Positions 10,198 to 20,783 of a stretch of DNA of 64,000 nucleotides are shown one piece after another. The translations under genes and the position numbers were made by a program. The notes under the pieces were generated by a model. That model was not told the origin of the DNA. It saw only the letters and a list, made by a program, of their open reading frames with translations, and searched no databases. Source of the DNA: Hydrogenophilales bacterium (lineage in GTDB: Bacteria; Pseudomonadota; Gammaproteobacteria; Burkholderiales; Thiobacillaceae); contig JAHFRD010000006.1 of NCBI GenBank assembly GCA_023258975.1, positions 166,477-230,476 of the forward strand, in the 5' to 3' direction. Positions within the stretch are counted from its first letter, which is position 1; the number at the start of each line of letters is the position of its first letter.

Positions 10198-10851
10198 TCA
10201 GAGTTGAGCCAGGATATCGCTGGACGCGCTGACCTTGTCACCCAGCGCGACGCGCGGGCGGGCGCCGAGCGGCAGGTAGACATCCACCCGTGAGCCGAAG
10301 CGGATGAAGCCGTAGCGCTCGCCACGACGCAGTTGAGCACCGGGCTCCACGTAACACAGGATGCGGCGGGCGATGAGGCCGGCCACCTGGACGCAGGTGA
10401 CGTCCTTGCCGTCCTGGGTCTTGAACCAGACGGCATTGCGCTCGTTCTCGGTGGAGGCCTTGGCAAGATCGGCGTTGATGAACTTGCCGGGGTTGTACCA
10501 GGTTTCCTTCACCTCGCCATCCACCGGCGCGCGGTTGGAGTGGACGTTGAAGACGTTCATGAACACGCTGATCTTGAGCGCGCGGCGCTTGAGCCAGGGG
10601 TCGTCGGTTTCCTCCACCGCGACGATGCGGCCGTCGGCCGGCGACAGAACCAGGCCCGCACCAGCCGGGGCGGGTCGCGCCGGGTCGCGGAAGAACTGCA
10701 GCACGAACAGGGTGATGAGCCAGAGGGGGGAGGCCCAGAGCCAGCCTGCGCCCGCCGTGGTGACCATGGCGAGGACGAAGGACATCGCCAGAAAGGGACG
10801 ACCCTCCCGGGCAAAAATGGGGTGCGGCCAGGGGGCCTTTTTTTGGGACAT
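10198..10851 (-). CDS. psd: Phosphatidylserine decarboxylase proenzyme
   Basis: This enzyme converts phosphatidylserine to phosphatidylethanolamine. The product has 217 residues from the ATG at 10851, typical of the short (PSD-A type) enzymes. The self-cleavage serine that becomes the pyruvoyl group is in [28 protein letters not shown] is a conserved family stretch. Two hydrophobic segments near the N-terminus (about 20-55) anchor it. It sits directly upstream of pssA and 57 bp downstream of ilvC on the same strand. Confidence 0.95.
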   Translation of the reverse strand: MSQKKAPWPHPIFAREGRPFLAMSFVLAMVTTAGAGWLWASPLWLITLFVLQFFRDPARPAPAGAGLVLSPADGRIVAVEETDDPWLKRRALKISVFMNVFNVHSNRAPVDGEVKETWYNPGKFINADLAKASTENERNAVWFKTQDGKDVTCVQVAGLIARRILCYVEPGAQLRRGERYGFIRFGSRVDVYLPLGARPRVALGDKVSASSDILAQL

Positions 10852-10908
10852 GGTGCTCACGGAGGTAGCAAGTGGCGAGGTAGCTACCGCCACTCGCCAC
10901 TCACCAAT

Positions 10909-12436
<1,528 letters not shown>

Positions 12437-12446
12437 TGCTATGGCC

Positions 12447-14156
12447 CTACACCAGAATCATTTCGGAAAGCCCCTTGCCGGCGGGGATCATGGGGAACAC
12501 GTTCTCGCGCGGGTCGGTCAGAAAGTTGATGAACACCAGGCGATCCTTGTATTTGCCGAAGGCATCGCGCAGGGCGGGTTCCACGTCCTCGGGCTTCTCG
12601 ACCTGGATGCCTACATGGCCATAGGCTTCGGCCAGTTTCACGAAATCGGGCAGCGAGGTCATGTAGGACTCGGCGTAGCGTTCCTCGTAGAAGAACTCCT
12701 GCCACTGCCGCACCATGCCCAGATAGCCGTTGTTGAGCAGGATCACCTTGATCGGCAGCTTCCATTCCTTGCAGGTGGACAGCTCCTGGATGTTCATCTG
12801 GATGCTGCCCTCGCCGGTGATGCAGGCCACGGCGGCATCGGGAAACGCCATCTGCACGCCCATCGCGGCGGGCAGACCGAAACCCATGGTGCCGAGGCCG
12901 CCGGAATTGATCCAGCGGCGTGGCTGGTCGAACGGGTAATACTGCGCCGCCCACATCTGGTGCTGACCGACGTCGGACGTCACGTAGGCCTGGCCGCCGG
13001 TCACCTCGTACAGTTTCTCGATGACGTACTGCGGCTTGATCTTGCCGGACTCGCGGTCGTACTTCATGCAGTCCTGGGCGCGCCAGAGTTCGATCTGCGT
13101 CCACCAGGCCTTGAGCGCCGTCTGATCGGGCTTCTCTTTGCTGGCCTTGATCTGCTTGAGCATCTCGTCGACCACCTGCGCCACCTCGCCGACGATGGGC
13201 ACATCCACCCGGACGCGCTTGGAAATGGAGGAGGGATCGACGTCGATATGGATGATGCGGCGCGCTTCCTTGGCGAAATGCTTGGGGTTGCCGATCACGC
13301 GATCATCGAAACGGGCGCCCACGGCGAGCAGCACATCGCAATGCTGCATGGCCATGTTGGCCTCGATGGTGCCGTGCATGCCGAGCATGCCGAGGAACAA
13401 AGGATCGGGCGCCGGGTAGCCGCCCAGACCCATCAGGGTACTGGTCGCGGGATAGCCGAGCAGGCGCACCAGTTCGGTGACCTGCGGCGCGGCATTGCCC
13501 AGCACCACGCCACCGCCGGTGTAGATCATCGGCCGCTTGGCTTCCAGCAGCATCTGCGCGGCCTTCTTGATCTGGCCGGCGTGTCCCTTGCTGGTGGGGT
13601 TGTATGAGCGCATGGAAACGCTCTTGGGGTATTCGTAGACGCAACTGTGCTGGGTGATGTCCTTGGGAACATCCACCAGAACCGGGCCGGGGCGGCCGGT
13701 CGCCGCGATATAGAAGGCTTTCTTGATGGTGCTCGCCAGGTCGCGCACGTCCTTGACCAGGAAATTGTGCTTCACGCAGGGGCGGGTGATGCCCACGGTG
13801 TCGACTTCCTGGAAGGCGTCCTGGCCGATGGCGGCGGTCGGCACCTGGCCGGAGATGACCACCATCGGTATGGAGTCCATGTACGCGGTGGCGATGCCGG
13901 TCACCGCGTTGGTGGCGCCCGGCCCGGAGGTGACGATGGCCACGCCGACCTGCCCGGTACAGCGCGCGTAGGCATCCGCCGCATGCACGGCCGCCTGTTC
14001 GTGGCGTACCAGGATGTGCTCGAAAGCGGTCTGCTTGTAGATCTCGTCGTAGATATTGAGAACGGCGCCGCCGGGATAACCGAAGACGTGCTTGACGCCT
14101 TCATCCCGCAAACAGCTGCAGACGATCTCCGCACCAGTCAATTCCATGTCCGCCAT
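12447..14156 (-). CDS. ilvB: Acetolactate synthase large (catalytic) subunit
   Basis: This thiamine diphosphate enzyme condenses pyruvate with pyruvate or 2-oxobutyrate, the first committed step of branched-chain amino acid synthesis. The chosen start at 14156 (MADMELTGAEIVCSCLRDEG) gives 569 residues; 14147 is an alternative, and the frame upstream of that is not family-like. The TPP-binding segment runs from GEGSIQMNIQEL to LLNNGYLGMVRQWQ. The catalytic Glu lies in VRHEQAAVHAADAYAR. It is first in the ilvBHC run. A conventional leader attenuator was not identified. Confidence 0.96.
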   Translation of the reverse strand: MADMELTGAEIVCSCLRDEGVKHVFGYPGGAVLNIYDEIYKQTAFEHILVRHEQAAVHAADAYARCTGQVGVAIVTSGPGATNAVTGIATAYMDSIPMVVISGQVPTAAIGQDAFQEVDTVGITRPCVKHNFLVKDVRDLASTIKKAFYIAATGRPGPVLVDVPKDITQHSCVYEYPKSVSMRSYNPTSKGHAGQIKKAAQMLLEAKRPMIYTGGGVVLGNAAPQVTELVRLLGYPATSTLMGLGGYPAPDPLFLGMLGMHGTIEANMAMQHCDVLLAVGARFDDRVIGNPKHFAKEARRIIHIDVDPSSISKRVRVDVPIVGEVAQVVDEMLKQIKASKEKPDQTALKAWWTQIELWRAQDCMKYDRESGKIKPQYVIEKLYEVTGGQAYVTSDVGQHQMWAAQYYPFDQPRRWINSGGLGTMGFGLPAAMGVQMAFPDAAVACITGEGSIQMNIQELSTCKEWKLPIKVILLNNGYLGMVRQWQEFFYEERYAESYMTSLPDFVKLAEAYGHVGIQVEKPEDVEPALRDAFGKYKDRLVFINFLTDPRENVFPMIPAGKGLSEMILV

Positions 14157-14248
14157 GGCGAGGGTTTCTTGAGCTTTTGAAAGGGGTTGAACACTAGCGA
14201 TTGCGCCCCATCCGGTCAAGCCGAGGGGGCGTTTCGCGACATGCAAAC

Positions 14249-14281
14249 AAAAAGGGGCTTGGCCTGCGCCAAACCCCTTGT
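14249..14281 (-). terminator. Rho-independent terminator after the tRNA-Lys pair
   Basis: On the minus strand, AAGGGGTTTGGC, a short GCA-type loop and GCCAAGCCCCTT form a strong hairpin followed by TTTTTG. It lies 4 bp past the CCA end of the distal tRNA. Confidence 0.85.
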
Positions 14282-14284
14282 TTC

Positions 14285-14360
14285 TGGTGGGCTGTGAGTG
14301 GCTCGAACACTCGACCTACGGATTAAGAGTCCGCTGCTCTACCAACTGAGCTAACAACCC
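14285..14360 (-). tRNA. tRNA-Lys (anticodon CTT)
   Basis: A 76-nt cloverleaf including an encoded CCA. The acceptor GGGTTGT pairs with ACAGCCC. The anticodon loop is CTCTTAA, giving anticodon CTT, and the T loop is TTCGAGC. It is the distal gene of a tandem lysine pair. Confidence 0.96.
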
Positions 14361-14381
14361 TGACTTCTGTTACCGCGTATC

Positions 14382-14457
14382 TGGTGGGTCGGGCGAGATT
14401 CGAACTCGCGACCAACGGATTAAAAGTCCGCTGCTCTACCGGCTGAGCTACCGACCC
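14382..14457 (-). tRNA. tRNA-Lys (anticodon TTT)
   Basis: A 76-nt cloverleaf with encoded CCA. The acceptor GGGTCGG pairs with CCGACCC. The anticodon loop is CTTTTAA (anticodon TTT), and the T loop is TTCGAAT. It lies 21 bp upstream of the CTT isoacceptor and is probably co-transcribed with it. Confidence 0.97.
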
Positions 14458-14520
14458 CGGAAAAGGCCGCGATTATTCAGAAAAAGCGGCGCCCGGTCAA
14501 CCGGGTGGTGAGTACCTTTT

Positions 14521-15153
14521 TTAGTAGGTCACGGTCCTGCCGCCCTTCTTGGAGGCCGGCACGGCTTTGGGGGAAGTGGCGGACTCGGGCTTGCTGTAGG
14601 TCACGTCCTTGATGGGGGAGGCCGCCTCGCCGCCCTTGCCGTCGGCGTACTGGGTGTTCTTCTTCTTGTACTCGTCCATGAAGGCGATGATGCGGTTCAT
14701 GCGTACCTGGCCCGGGATGAACATGACGATTTCACCGTTGGGGTCGTAGATGTAAGAAGTGGGATAAAAGTCCACCGGGCCAACCTGGCGGAACGGGCTG
14801 TCGGGATTACGCCGCGCGCCGCCGGCGACGACGGCATGGAGTTCGAGGTTGTGGCGCTTGGCGGTGTCGCGCACCACACCTTCATCGGGGCCATAGTCCA
14901 GACCCACGCCGATCACCACGAAATCACGGCGCTTGTTGAGTTCGTTGAGGGTCGGAACTTCCACCCAGCACAAGGGGCACCAGGGCGCCCAGAAATTCAC
15001 CAGTACCCACTTGCCCTTGAAATCCGACAACTGAATGGATTTGCCGCTGATATCGGTGAACTGGAAGTTGATCGCCTTGACGGACTCCTCCGCGCGGGCG
15101 GTAGACATCCATACCGCCGCGCCAATCAGCAACATGCCCAGTATTTTTTTCAT
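14521..15153 (-). CDS. Exported TlpA/ResA-like thiol-disulfide oxidoreductase
   Basis: A 210-residue protein from the ATG at 15153. The first 22 residues (MKKILGMLLIGAAVWMSTARA) are a signal peptide. The thioredoxin-like domain has the redox motif WAPWCPLC (CPLC) and a cis-Pro region (VDFYPTSYIYDPNG). The C-terminal tail of about 45 residues is Lys/Ser/Pro-rich and low in complexity. It probably acts in the periplasm on cytochrome c maturation or sulfur metabolism. It lies 90 bp downstream of the YeeE gene on the same strand, which fits a sulfur-related role, but that is inference. Confidence 0.88.
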   Translation of the reverse strand: MKKILGMLLIGAAVWMSTARAEESVKAINFQFTDISGKSIQLSDFKGKWVLVNFWAPWCPLCWVEVPTLNELNKRRDFVVIGVGLDYGPDEGVVRDTAKRHNLELHAVVAGGARRNPDSPFRQVGPVDFYPTSYIYDPNGEIVMFIPGQVRMNRIIAFMDEYKKKNTQYADGKGGEAASPIKDVTYSKPESATSPKAVPASKKGGRTVTY

Positions 15154-15243
15154 CAGATGGATCCTTTTATCTCTCACCGCCTCGCGCGGCCACGCGAAGT
15201 CTTATCGGCCCAGCATCCTAATGTCTTCAATGATTCATGGAAA

Positions 15244-16347
15244 TCAGGTGGAGCGCATGAGCAGAAAATACTGAATTTTCATTGTCACCGCCGCACCGGC
15301 GACGATGCCGAAGAAGACGATGAAGGAACTGATCGCGAGGGTCGAAACGCCGGTCACCGCCTGGCCAATCGTACATCCGGCGGCGGTGACGCCACCGAAA
15401 CCCATGAGCACGGCGCCGACGATATGCCGGAACATGTCCTGCGGGGAATTGAAATATTCCCAACGAAACGAGCGATTGAATACCGAATAGATGAAGGAGC
15501 CGACCACCACCCCGAATACGCTGGCAATGCCGAAGGTGACGCTTTTGTCGCGCCAGTAAGCCCACAGGTCCATGGTGTAGGCCAGCGGCCCGACGAAGGT
15601 CATGGATTCGGCCAGCTTGGAGTCGGTGCCGAGGTAGGTTTTTTCCATGAAGTCGTTTTCGGCGTAGCCCATGTGTCCGGTGACATACCAGCCGGCCGCC
15701 ACGACCAGGCCGACGACCAGTCCGGCCAGGATGTTGTCGTTGTTTTCGCGAAATTCCTTGTTGATGAATACAAACACCAGAATGATCGCGCACAACGCCA
15801 CGGCCAGCATCAGCGCGGAATCCTTGTCCGCCAGGCCGAGCAGGCTGGGCAGGGTTTGCAGTTTTCCCAGGCGCACGGTGAAGAGTTCGGTGCGCAGCAC
15901 GTTGTCCACGACCACCCGCAGGATGCCGTTCATGGTCACCAGCGCGGCATAACCGAGGAACAGGAATACCACCACGGATTTCAGATTGCCGCCGCCCAGA
16001 CGCACCAGGGTGCGCTGCCCACAGCCACCAGCCAGAGTCATGCCGATGCCGAAGGTCAGCCCGCCCACCAGCGCGCCCATCCAGTACACCGTGCCACGGG
16101 TGTAATAGGTCTGCCCGAGGTCGAGATAACCGAAATAAACCAGGAGATTGGTGCCCAGGATGGCGACTGCGATCCCCAACAGCCAGGCGCGCATGCGTCC
16201 CCATTCGTTCATGTTCACCACATCCGACACCGCTCCCATGGTGCAGAAGCTGGTTTTGTTGGCGACATAACCGAATATGAAGGCCAGGACGAACCCCAGC
16301 CACGCCACCGTTTGCGCCACATTGTGAGTGTTTTCCATCGTCTCCAT
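15244..16347 (-). CDS. YeeE/YedE family (sulfur transport) membrane protein
   Basis: A 367-residue, highly hydrophobic protein with about ten predicted helices. Conserved Cys motifs of the YeeE thiosulfate channel family are visible: KTSFCTMGAVSD near residue 35, LAGGCGQRTLVRLG near 108 and AAGCTIGQAVTGVS near the C-terminus. Known members import thiosulfate or related sulfur species through Cys relays. The two-half fold repeat is intact. The adjacent periplasmic TlpA-like protein supports a sulfur trafficking role. Confidence 0.9.
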   Translation of the reverse strand: METMENTHNVAQTVAWLGFVLAFIFGYVANKTSFCTMGAVSDVVNMNEWGRMRAWLLGIAVAILGTNLLVYFGYLDLGQTYYTRGTVYWMGALVGGLTFGIGMTLAGGCGQRTLVRLGGGNLKSVVVFLFLGYAALVTMNGILRVVVDNVLRTELFTVRLGKLQTLPSLLGLADKDSALMLAVALCAIILVFVFINKEFRENNDNILAGLVVGLVVAAGWYVTGHMGYAENDFMEKTYLGTDSKLAESMTFVGPLAYTMDLWAYWRDKSVTFGIASVFGVVVGSFIYSVFNRSFRWEYFNSPQDMFRHIVGAVLMGFGGVTAAGCTIGQAVTGVSTLAISSFIVFFGIVAGAAVTMKIQYFLLMRST

Positions 16348-16444
16348 CTCCAGGTTTCCTTGGACATTTGTTTGTAACAGCCGGGCGGATTATAGGGGCA
16401 AGGCTGATAGTGGTATGGCTTCTCTCAAGAAACACGCCGGGTGC

Positions 16445-17110
16445 TCAATAACGCGTCGGATCGGGAACTCCGGCCTCCACAAAACCTTGCCGGCGCAGGC
16501 GGCAGGAGTCGCAACGGCCGCACGCGCGGCCGGTCGCGCCGGCCTGATAACAGGAGACGGTTTGCGCGTAGTTCACGCCCAGGCTCAGGCCCAGGAGAAT
16601 GATTTCCGCCTTGGACAAATGGATCAGCGGCGCTTCGATCATGATCGGCCGCCCTTCGATGGCGCGCTTGGTGGCGACATCCGCCAGGCGTTGGTAAGCG
16701 GCGATGAAGTCGGGGCGGCAATCCGGGTAGCCGGAATAATCCAGGGCATTGACGCCGATATAGATGGCGGCGGCGTCCAGTACCTCCGCCCAGCCCAGCG
16801 CCAGGGACAGCATGATGGTGTTACGCGCCGGCACATAGGTAACGGGAATACCCTCACTCGGGCTTTCCGGTACGGCGATGCTGGCGTCGGTGAGGGCGGA
16901 GCCGCCGAACGGCCCCATATCCAGACGCATGACACGGAGTTCCCGCACGCCCTGGCAACTGGCGACGGCGCGGGCCGCCGCCAGCTCCGCATGATGGCGC
17001 TGACCGTAATCCAGGCTCAACGCGTAACAGTCATGGCCCTGAACGCGCGCCACGGCAAGGGCGGTGGCGGAATCGAGGCCACCGGAAAGGAGTACCACGG
17101 CGCGCGTCAT
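16445..17110 (-). CDS. queC: 7-cyano-7-deazaguanine synthase
   Basis: This enzyme converts 7-carboxy-7-deazaguanine to preQ0 with ATP and ammonia in queuosine synthesis. The 221-residue product starts at the ATG at 17110, where ATGA overlaps the queE stop. The PP-loop is [13 protein letters not shown], and the C-terminal zinc site has four Cys within [17 protein letters not shown]. The long frame upstream of 17110 lies inside queE and is a shadow. Confidence 0.97.
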   Translation of the reverse strand: MTRAVVLLSGGLDSATALAVARVQGHDCYALSLDYGQRHHAELAAARAVASCQGVRELRVMRLDMGPFGGSALTDASIAVPESPSEGIPVTYVPARNTIMLSLALGWAEVLDAAAIYIGVNALDYSGYPDCRPDFIAAYQRLADVATKRAIEGRPIMIEAPLIHLSKAEIILLGLSLGVNYAQTVSCYQAGATGRACGRCDSCRLRRQGFVEAGVPDPTRY

Positions 17111-17763
17111 TTCCCGCGCGCCTCTTTCCATAACAATTTGTGCAACTGCACCTGCATGCGCACCGGCAGGCCATCGCGCAGTATCCATTCCGCCAGAAGG
17201 GCCGGTTCCAGGCAGCTCCAAGCCGGCGAGAACAGCACCGGACAGCGCGCCGCGATATCGCGCTCGCGCAGAACCGCCACCGCCCAAAGGTAATCCGCCT
17301 CGCCGGTGAGCACGAACTTCACTTCGTCGCGTGGGTTGAGCAGTTCGAGATTGGGCCAGAGATTGCGCTCCACCTCACCCGAGCCCGGTGTCTTCACATC
17401 GACGATGCGCGCCACCCGCGCGTCCACCTGGCCGATATCGAGGGCGCCGCTGGTTTCCAGGGATACGTCAAATCCGGCATCACACAGCGCCGTGAGCAGG
17501 TCGAGACAGCCTTTCTGGGCCAGCGGTTCGCCGCCGCTGACCGTGACATGGCGCGTGGGATGGGCGCGCGTCAGCGCCAGGAGGTCGCCGACCACGCGCC
17601 ACTCCCCTCCCTGGAAGGCGTATTCGGTATCGCAATAAGCGCAGCGCAGGGGACAGCCGGTCAGGCGGATGAATACGCTGGGGAGGCCCACCCGGCTGGC
17701 TTCACCCTGCAAGGAAAAAAAGACCTCGCTGACGCGCAGCCGGGTATCGAACAAGGTGTTCAA
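17107..17763 (-). CDS. queE: 7-carboxy-7-deazaguanine synthase, TTG start
   Basis: This radical SAM enzyme rearranges 6-carboxytetrahydropterin to CDG, the step before QueC. The cluster motif is [16 protein letters not shown], and a Gly-rich SAM motif [10 protein letters not shown] follows. No ATG exists near the family start; TTG at 17763 (encoding [13 protein letters not shown]) gives 218 residues and sits 7 bp after the cpoB stop. The upstream GTG/ATG options would read through cpoB. It is coupled by a 4 bp overlap to queC. Confidence 0.93.
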   Translation of the reverse strand: MNTLFDTRLRVSEVFFSLQGEASRVGLPSVFIRLTGCPLRCAYCDTEYAFQGGEWRVVGDLLALTRAHPTRHVTVSGGEPLAQKGCLDLLTALCDAGFDVSLETSGALDIGQVDARVARIVDVKTPGSGEVERNLWPNLELLNPRDEVKFVLTGEADYLWAVAVLRERDIAARCPVLFSPAWSCLEPALLAEWILRDGLPVRMQVQLHKLLWKEARGK

Positions 17764-17770
17764 CCTGGTT

Positions 17771-18574
17771 TCAGTTGAGCGTGGCGAGCAGTTTCTTGCC
17801 CGTGGCGGCGGCCTTGCTGACGGGGTACTTGGCAATCAACTGATCCAGCGTGGTACGGGCCTGGGCCAGTTCATTCGATTGAATCCGCGCGCGCGCCAGC
17901 GAAAGCATGGCATCGGGCGCCTTGCTGCTGGTCGGATAGTCGTCGATCAGTTTCTGGTAGGAGGTCGCCGCGCCGGGAAAGTCGCCCAGGTTGACCTGCG
18001 AGAAGCCCATCCAGTAAACCGCGTTGGGCGCCAGGCTGCCACTCGGATATTGCTCCATGAAGGCGCGCATGGCCTGCACCGCCTCCGCGTACTTGCCGCT
18101 TTTTACCAGTGTGTGAGCCGCGCTGTAGGCGCGCGATTCCGCCTCGGGATCGACCACGACGGGAGGCGCGGCCGCCGGCACGCTGGATAGCGTCTGCGCC
18201 GTTTGCAAACGGAAGGTATCCGCCTGCGCGGGCATGGGCCGGTTCGCCAATTCCTTGACCTGATTGAGGCGCGTATCCAGATCCATGAACAGATCCTTGA
18301 CGCGCTTCTCCGCCACGTCCATCTGGTACGCCTGCTCTTCCTGGAAGCCGCGCAGGCGGGCCACTTCGGCCTTGAGCGCCTCGATCTGGTTGAGCAGGCC
18401 GATCACGCCCTGGTTCTGCATCTGCGCTTCCATGCGCGTGATCCGTTCCTGCTGCGCCTGCAAGGTTGTCCGCAATTCGGCGGCGCGCGCCAGCGCGTCC
18501 TCCGCCGGGCCGGCATGGGCGCATGGCACTGCGAGAAAAACGGCCACCCGGAGCATCCGCGCCATCTTGTTCAT
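17771..18574 (-). CDS. cpoB: Cell division coordinator CpoB (YbgF)
   Basis: This periplasmic protein couples Tol-Pal activity to septal peptidoglycan synthesis. From the ATG at 18574, with AAGGAG 7 bp upstream, it has 267 residues: a signal peptide (MNKMARMLRVAVFLAVPCAHA), a coiled-coil trimerisation region (about 25-100) and C-terminal TPR repeats (AYSAAHTLVKSGKYAEAVQA and onwards). It lies directly after pal, as in other proteobacteria. Confidence 0.95.
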   Translation of the reverse strand: MNKMARMLRVAVFLAVPCAHAGPAEDALARAAELRTTLQAQQERITRMEAQMQNQGVIGLLNQIEALKAEVARLRGFQEEQAYQMDVAEKRVKDLFMDLDTRLNQVKELANRPMPAQADTFRLQTAQTLSSVPAAAPPVVVDPEAESRAYSAAHTLVKSGKYAEAVQAMRAFMEQYPSGSLAPNAVYWMGFSQVNLGDFPGAATSYQKLIDDYPTSSKAPDAMLSLARARIQSNELAQARTTLDQLIAKYPVSKAAATGKKLLATLN

Positions 18575-18610
18575 CAAAAAACTCCTTGATTCAGACATCG
18601 GTTCCGCGCG

Positions 18611-19408
18611 TCACTCGCCGTGATAGACGATCTCGGCGCGGCGATTCTGCTGCCAGGCGGTTTCGTCATGCCCCTCGGCGACCGGCTTCTCCTCGCCGAA
18701 GGAGACGGCTTCCATTTGTGAGTCCGACACACCCAGAAGATTCATGGCCTTGAACACGTTTTCCGCGCGGCGCTGGCCCAAAGCCAGGTTGTATTCGCGG
18801 CTGCCGCGCTCGTCGGCGTGGCCTTGCAGAATGGCTTTGGCGTCCTTGTGGGCTTTCATGAACTTGACATGCGCCTCAAGCACCGGCCGGTATTCGTCGC
18901 GAATGGTGGCGCTGTCGTAATCGAACAGCAAACGCCGCTTCGACAGGGGGTTCTCGGGGTTCTTGAGATCGCCCCACGACGGCGCGGCATCGGGCTGCGG
19001 CAGGGTGGAGGCGTCTTGCGCGGCGGGCTTGCCTTCCGCGGCGACCCCGCCGTTCTTTCCATCCACCGTGGCGGACTTGCCATCGGCCAGGGGTTTGACC
19101 TCGCTGCCCGGCGCCGCCACGCCATGCGTTTGCACGGAGTCCGTGGTCTTGGTCGAGACAGTTCGGGTCGACGCGCCCGAAGTCTTCACGCCTTCACCGG
19201 ATTTGTTCGCCGTTTCGGATACCGGCGCCGAGCCGGTGGCCGCCTTGGTCTCGACCCGGGCAGCCTCGACGATTTTCGCGCCCCCCGCCGCTTCCAACTC
19301 CGTGGCCTTGATGCCGCGATCCTCAATGGCCGCTTCCTTGGAAGGGGTGCCGGAACAACCGGCCAACAGCGCGGCCAGCAGAAGGACAGAATAAGCGAGT
19401 TGTTTCAT
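18611..19408 (-). CDS. pal: Peptidoglycan-associated lipoprotein with an expanded linker
   Basis: An outer-membrane lipoprotein that binds peptidoglycan and TolB. From the ATG at 19408 it has 265 residues. The lipobox is LLAGC (Cys18). The OmpA-like domain begins near residue 150 and includes LLFDYDSATIRDEYRPVL and LQGHADERGSREYN. The region between them, about 130 residues, is Ala/Lys/Thr/Gly-rich and has no evident fold; the usual Pal is only about 170 residues in total. The extended linker is the oddity here. Confidence 0.95.
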   Translation of the reverse strand: MKQLAYSVLLLAALLAGCSGTPSKEAAIEDRGIKATELEAAGGAKIVEAARVETKAATGSAPVSETANKSGEGVKTSGASTRTVSTKTTDSVQTHGVAAPGSEVKPLADGKSATVDGKNGGVAAEGKPAAQDASTLPQPDAAPSWGDLKNPENPLSKRRLLFDYDSATIRDEYRPVLEAHVKFMKAHKDAKAILQGHADERGSREYNLALGQRRAENVFKAMNLLGVSDSQMEAVSFGEEKPVAEGHDETAWQQNRRAEIVYHGE

Positions 19409-19464
19409 GGGAACTCCTTGCATGAAGTTGAGTGATCTTGGTGATCGCAATCCGGTAAAGAATA

Positions 19465-20739
19465 TCAGGGGCCCCAGGCCGGCTCGCGCAGGTCACCGCT
19501 TTGTGAAAGCCGCTGTTTCACCTTGCCGTCCACGCTCACCGTGGCGAGAACGCCGCGATCATTGACCAGGGTGGCATAAAGCAGCAGGCGGCCATTGGCC
19601 GCGAAGCTGGGGGATTCGTCATACACGGTCTCGGTAAGCACCTGCATCTGGCGGCTGTTCAGATCCATCACCGCGATGTGGAAACGGCCATCGCGCCGAT
19701 GCACAAACGCCAGTGTGCGGCCATTCGGGGATAGCGCCGGCGACACATTGTAGCCTCCCTCGAAGGTCACCCGGGTCGCCGCCCCGGTCGCCAGGGACGC
19801 GCGGTAGATCTGTGGCGAGCCGCCGCGGTCGGAGGTGAAATACAACCACTGCCCATCCGGGCTGAATGTCGCCTCGGTATCCAGGGCGCCGCCACGGGAG
19901 AAGCGGGTGGCCTCGCCGGTCATCAGATCGAGCAGATAGATCTGCGAGGTTTCGTCCTTGGACAGCGTCACCGCCAGGCGGCGGCCATCCGGCGACCAGG
20001 CCGGCGCCGAGTTGGAGCCGCGAAACCGGGCAACCGCGCGGCGGCTGCCGTCCACCAGATTCTGCACGTAGACCACCGGCTTCTTGTCCTCGAACGAGAC
20101 ATAGGCCAGGCGGCGGCCATCCGGTGACCAGGCGGGAGAAATAAGGGGTTCGGGGGAGGCCGTCACGGTCACCGCGTTCTGGCTGTCGGCGTCCGCCACC
20201 TGGAGTTCATAACGGCCATTGCGCTTGAGAATGTAGGCGATACGCCCGCCATAGGCGCCCGGCTCGCCGAGCAATGCCTGGTGCACCGCGTCCGCGATTC
20301 GGTGCGCCACGGTGCGCAAGCCTTCCGGCGTGGTGGTGTAGGCGAGCGCGGCCAGGGTGGACTGGCGCACGGCGTCGAGCAGCCAGAAGCGCGCTTCGAC
20401 GCGGTCGCCGCCCAGCGACCGGATTTGGCCGATCACCACGGCATCGGCGCCGCGACTTCTCCAGGCCGGGAGCTGTAATTCGTGAGGTTCGGCCGGTGGT
20501 GAGGTTACGTCTACCGTATCCAGCAACTTGAAGTAACCGCTGCGCCCGAGATCGCCGGCCACCACCTCGGCAGGATTTTGCAAGCCACGCGGCATGCCCG
20601 GCGCCACGGGCATCGAAAACGGCAGGATCGCGACGGGAATGCGGTTGGCGGCGCCACCGACGATCTCGATGGTCATCGCCGCCGTGGCCGGGAGGGCCAG
20701 AAGAGAAAACAACAAGGGAAGGAATCGACGAAAGAACAT
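19465..20739 (-). CDS. tolB: Tol-Pal translocation protein TolB
   Basis: A periplasmic beta-propeller partner of Pal and TolA. From the ATG at 20739 it has 424 residues with a signal peptide (MFFRRFLPLLFSLLALPATA). The N-terminal domain is followed by repeated propeller motifs of the SPDGRRLAYVS type (at least five SPDG or SPNG copies). It lies between tolA and pal in the standard order. Confidence 0.97.
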   Translation of the reverse strand: MFFRRFLPLLFSLLALPATAAMTIEIVGGAANRIPVAILPFSMPVAPGMPRGLQNPAEVVAGDLGRSGYFKLLDTVDVTSPPAEPHELQLPAWRSRGADAVVIGQIRSLGGDRVEARFWLLDAVRQSTLAALAYTTTPEGLRTVAHRIADAVHQALLGEPGAYGGRIAYILKRNGRYELQVADADSQNAVTVTASPEPLISPAWSPDGRRLAYVSFEDKKPVVYVQNLVDGSRRAVARFRGSNSAPAWSPDGRRLAVTLSKDETSQIYLLDLMTGEATRFSRGGALDTEATFSPDGQWLYFTSDRGGSPQIYRASLATGAATRVTFEGGYNVSPALSPNGRTLAFVHRRDGRFHIAVMDLNSRQMQVLTETVYDESPSFAANGRLLLYATLVNDRGVLATVSVDGKVKQRLSQSGDLREPAWGP

Positions 20740-20783
20740 GGGCAATACCGAATGGAATGTGGGCAATGTTATCAGCAAAAAAA

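Noticed and set aside
14157..14248. Possible ilv leader attenuator upstream of ilvB
   Set aside because: No leader peptide rich in Val/Ile/Leu codons followed by alternative hairpins was found; the nearby hairpin serves the tRNA genes.
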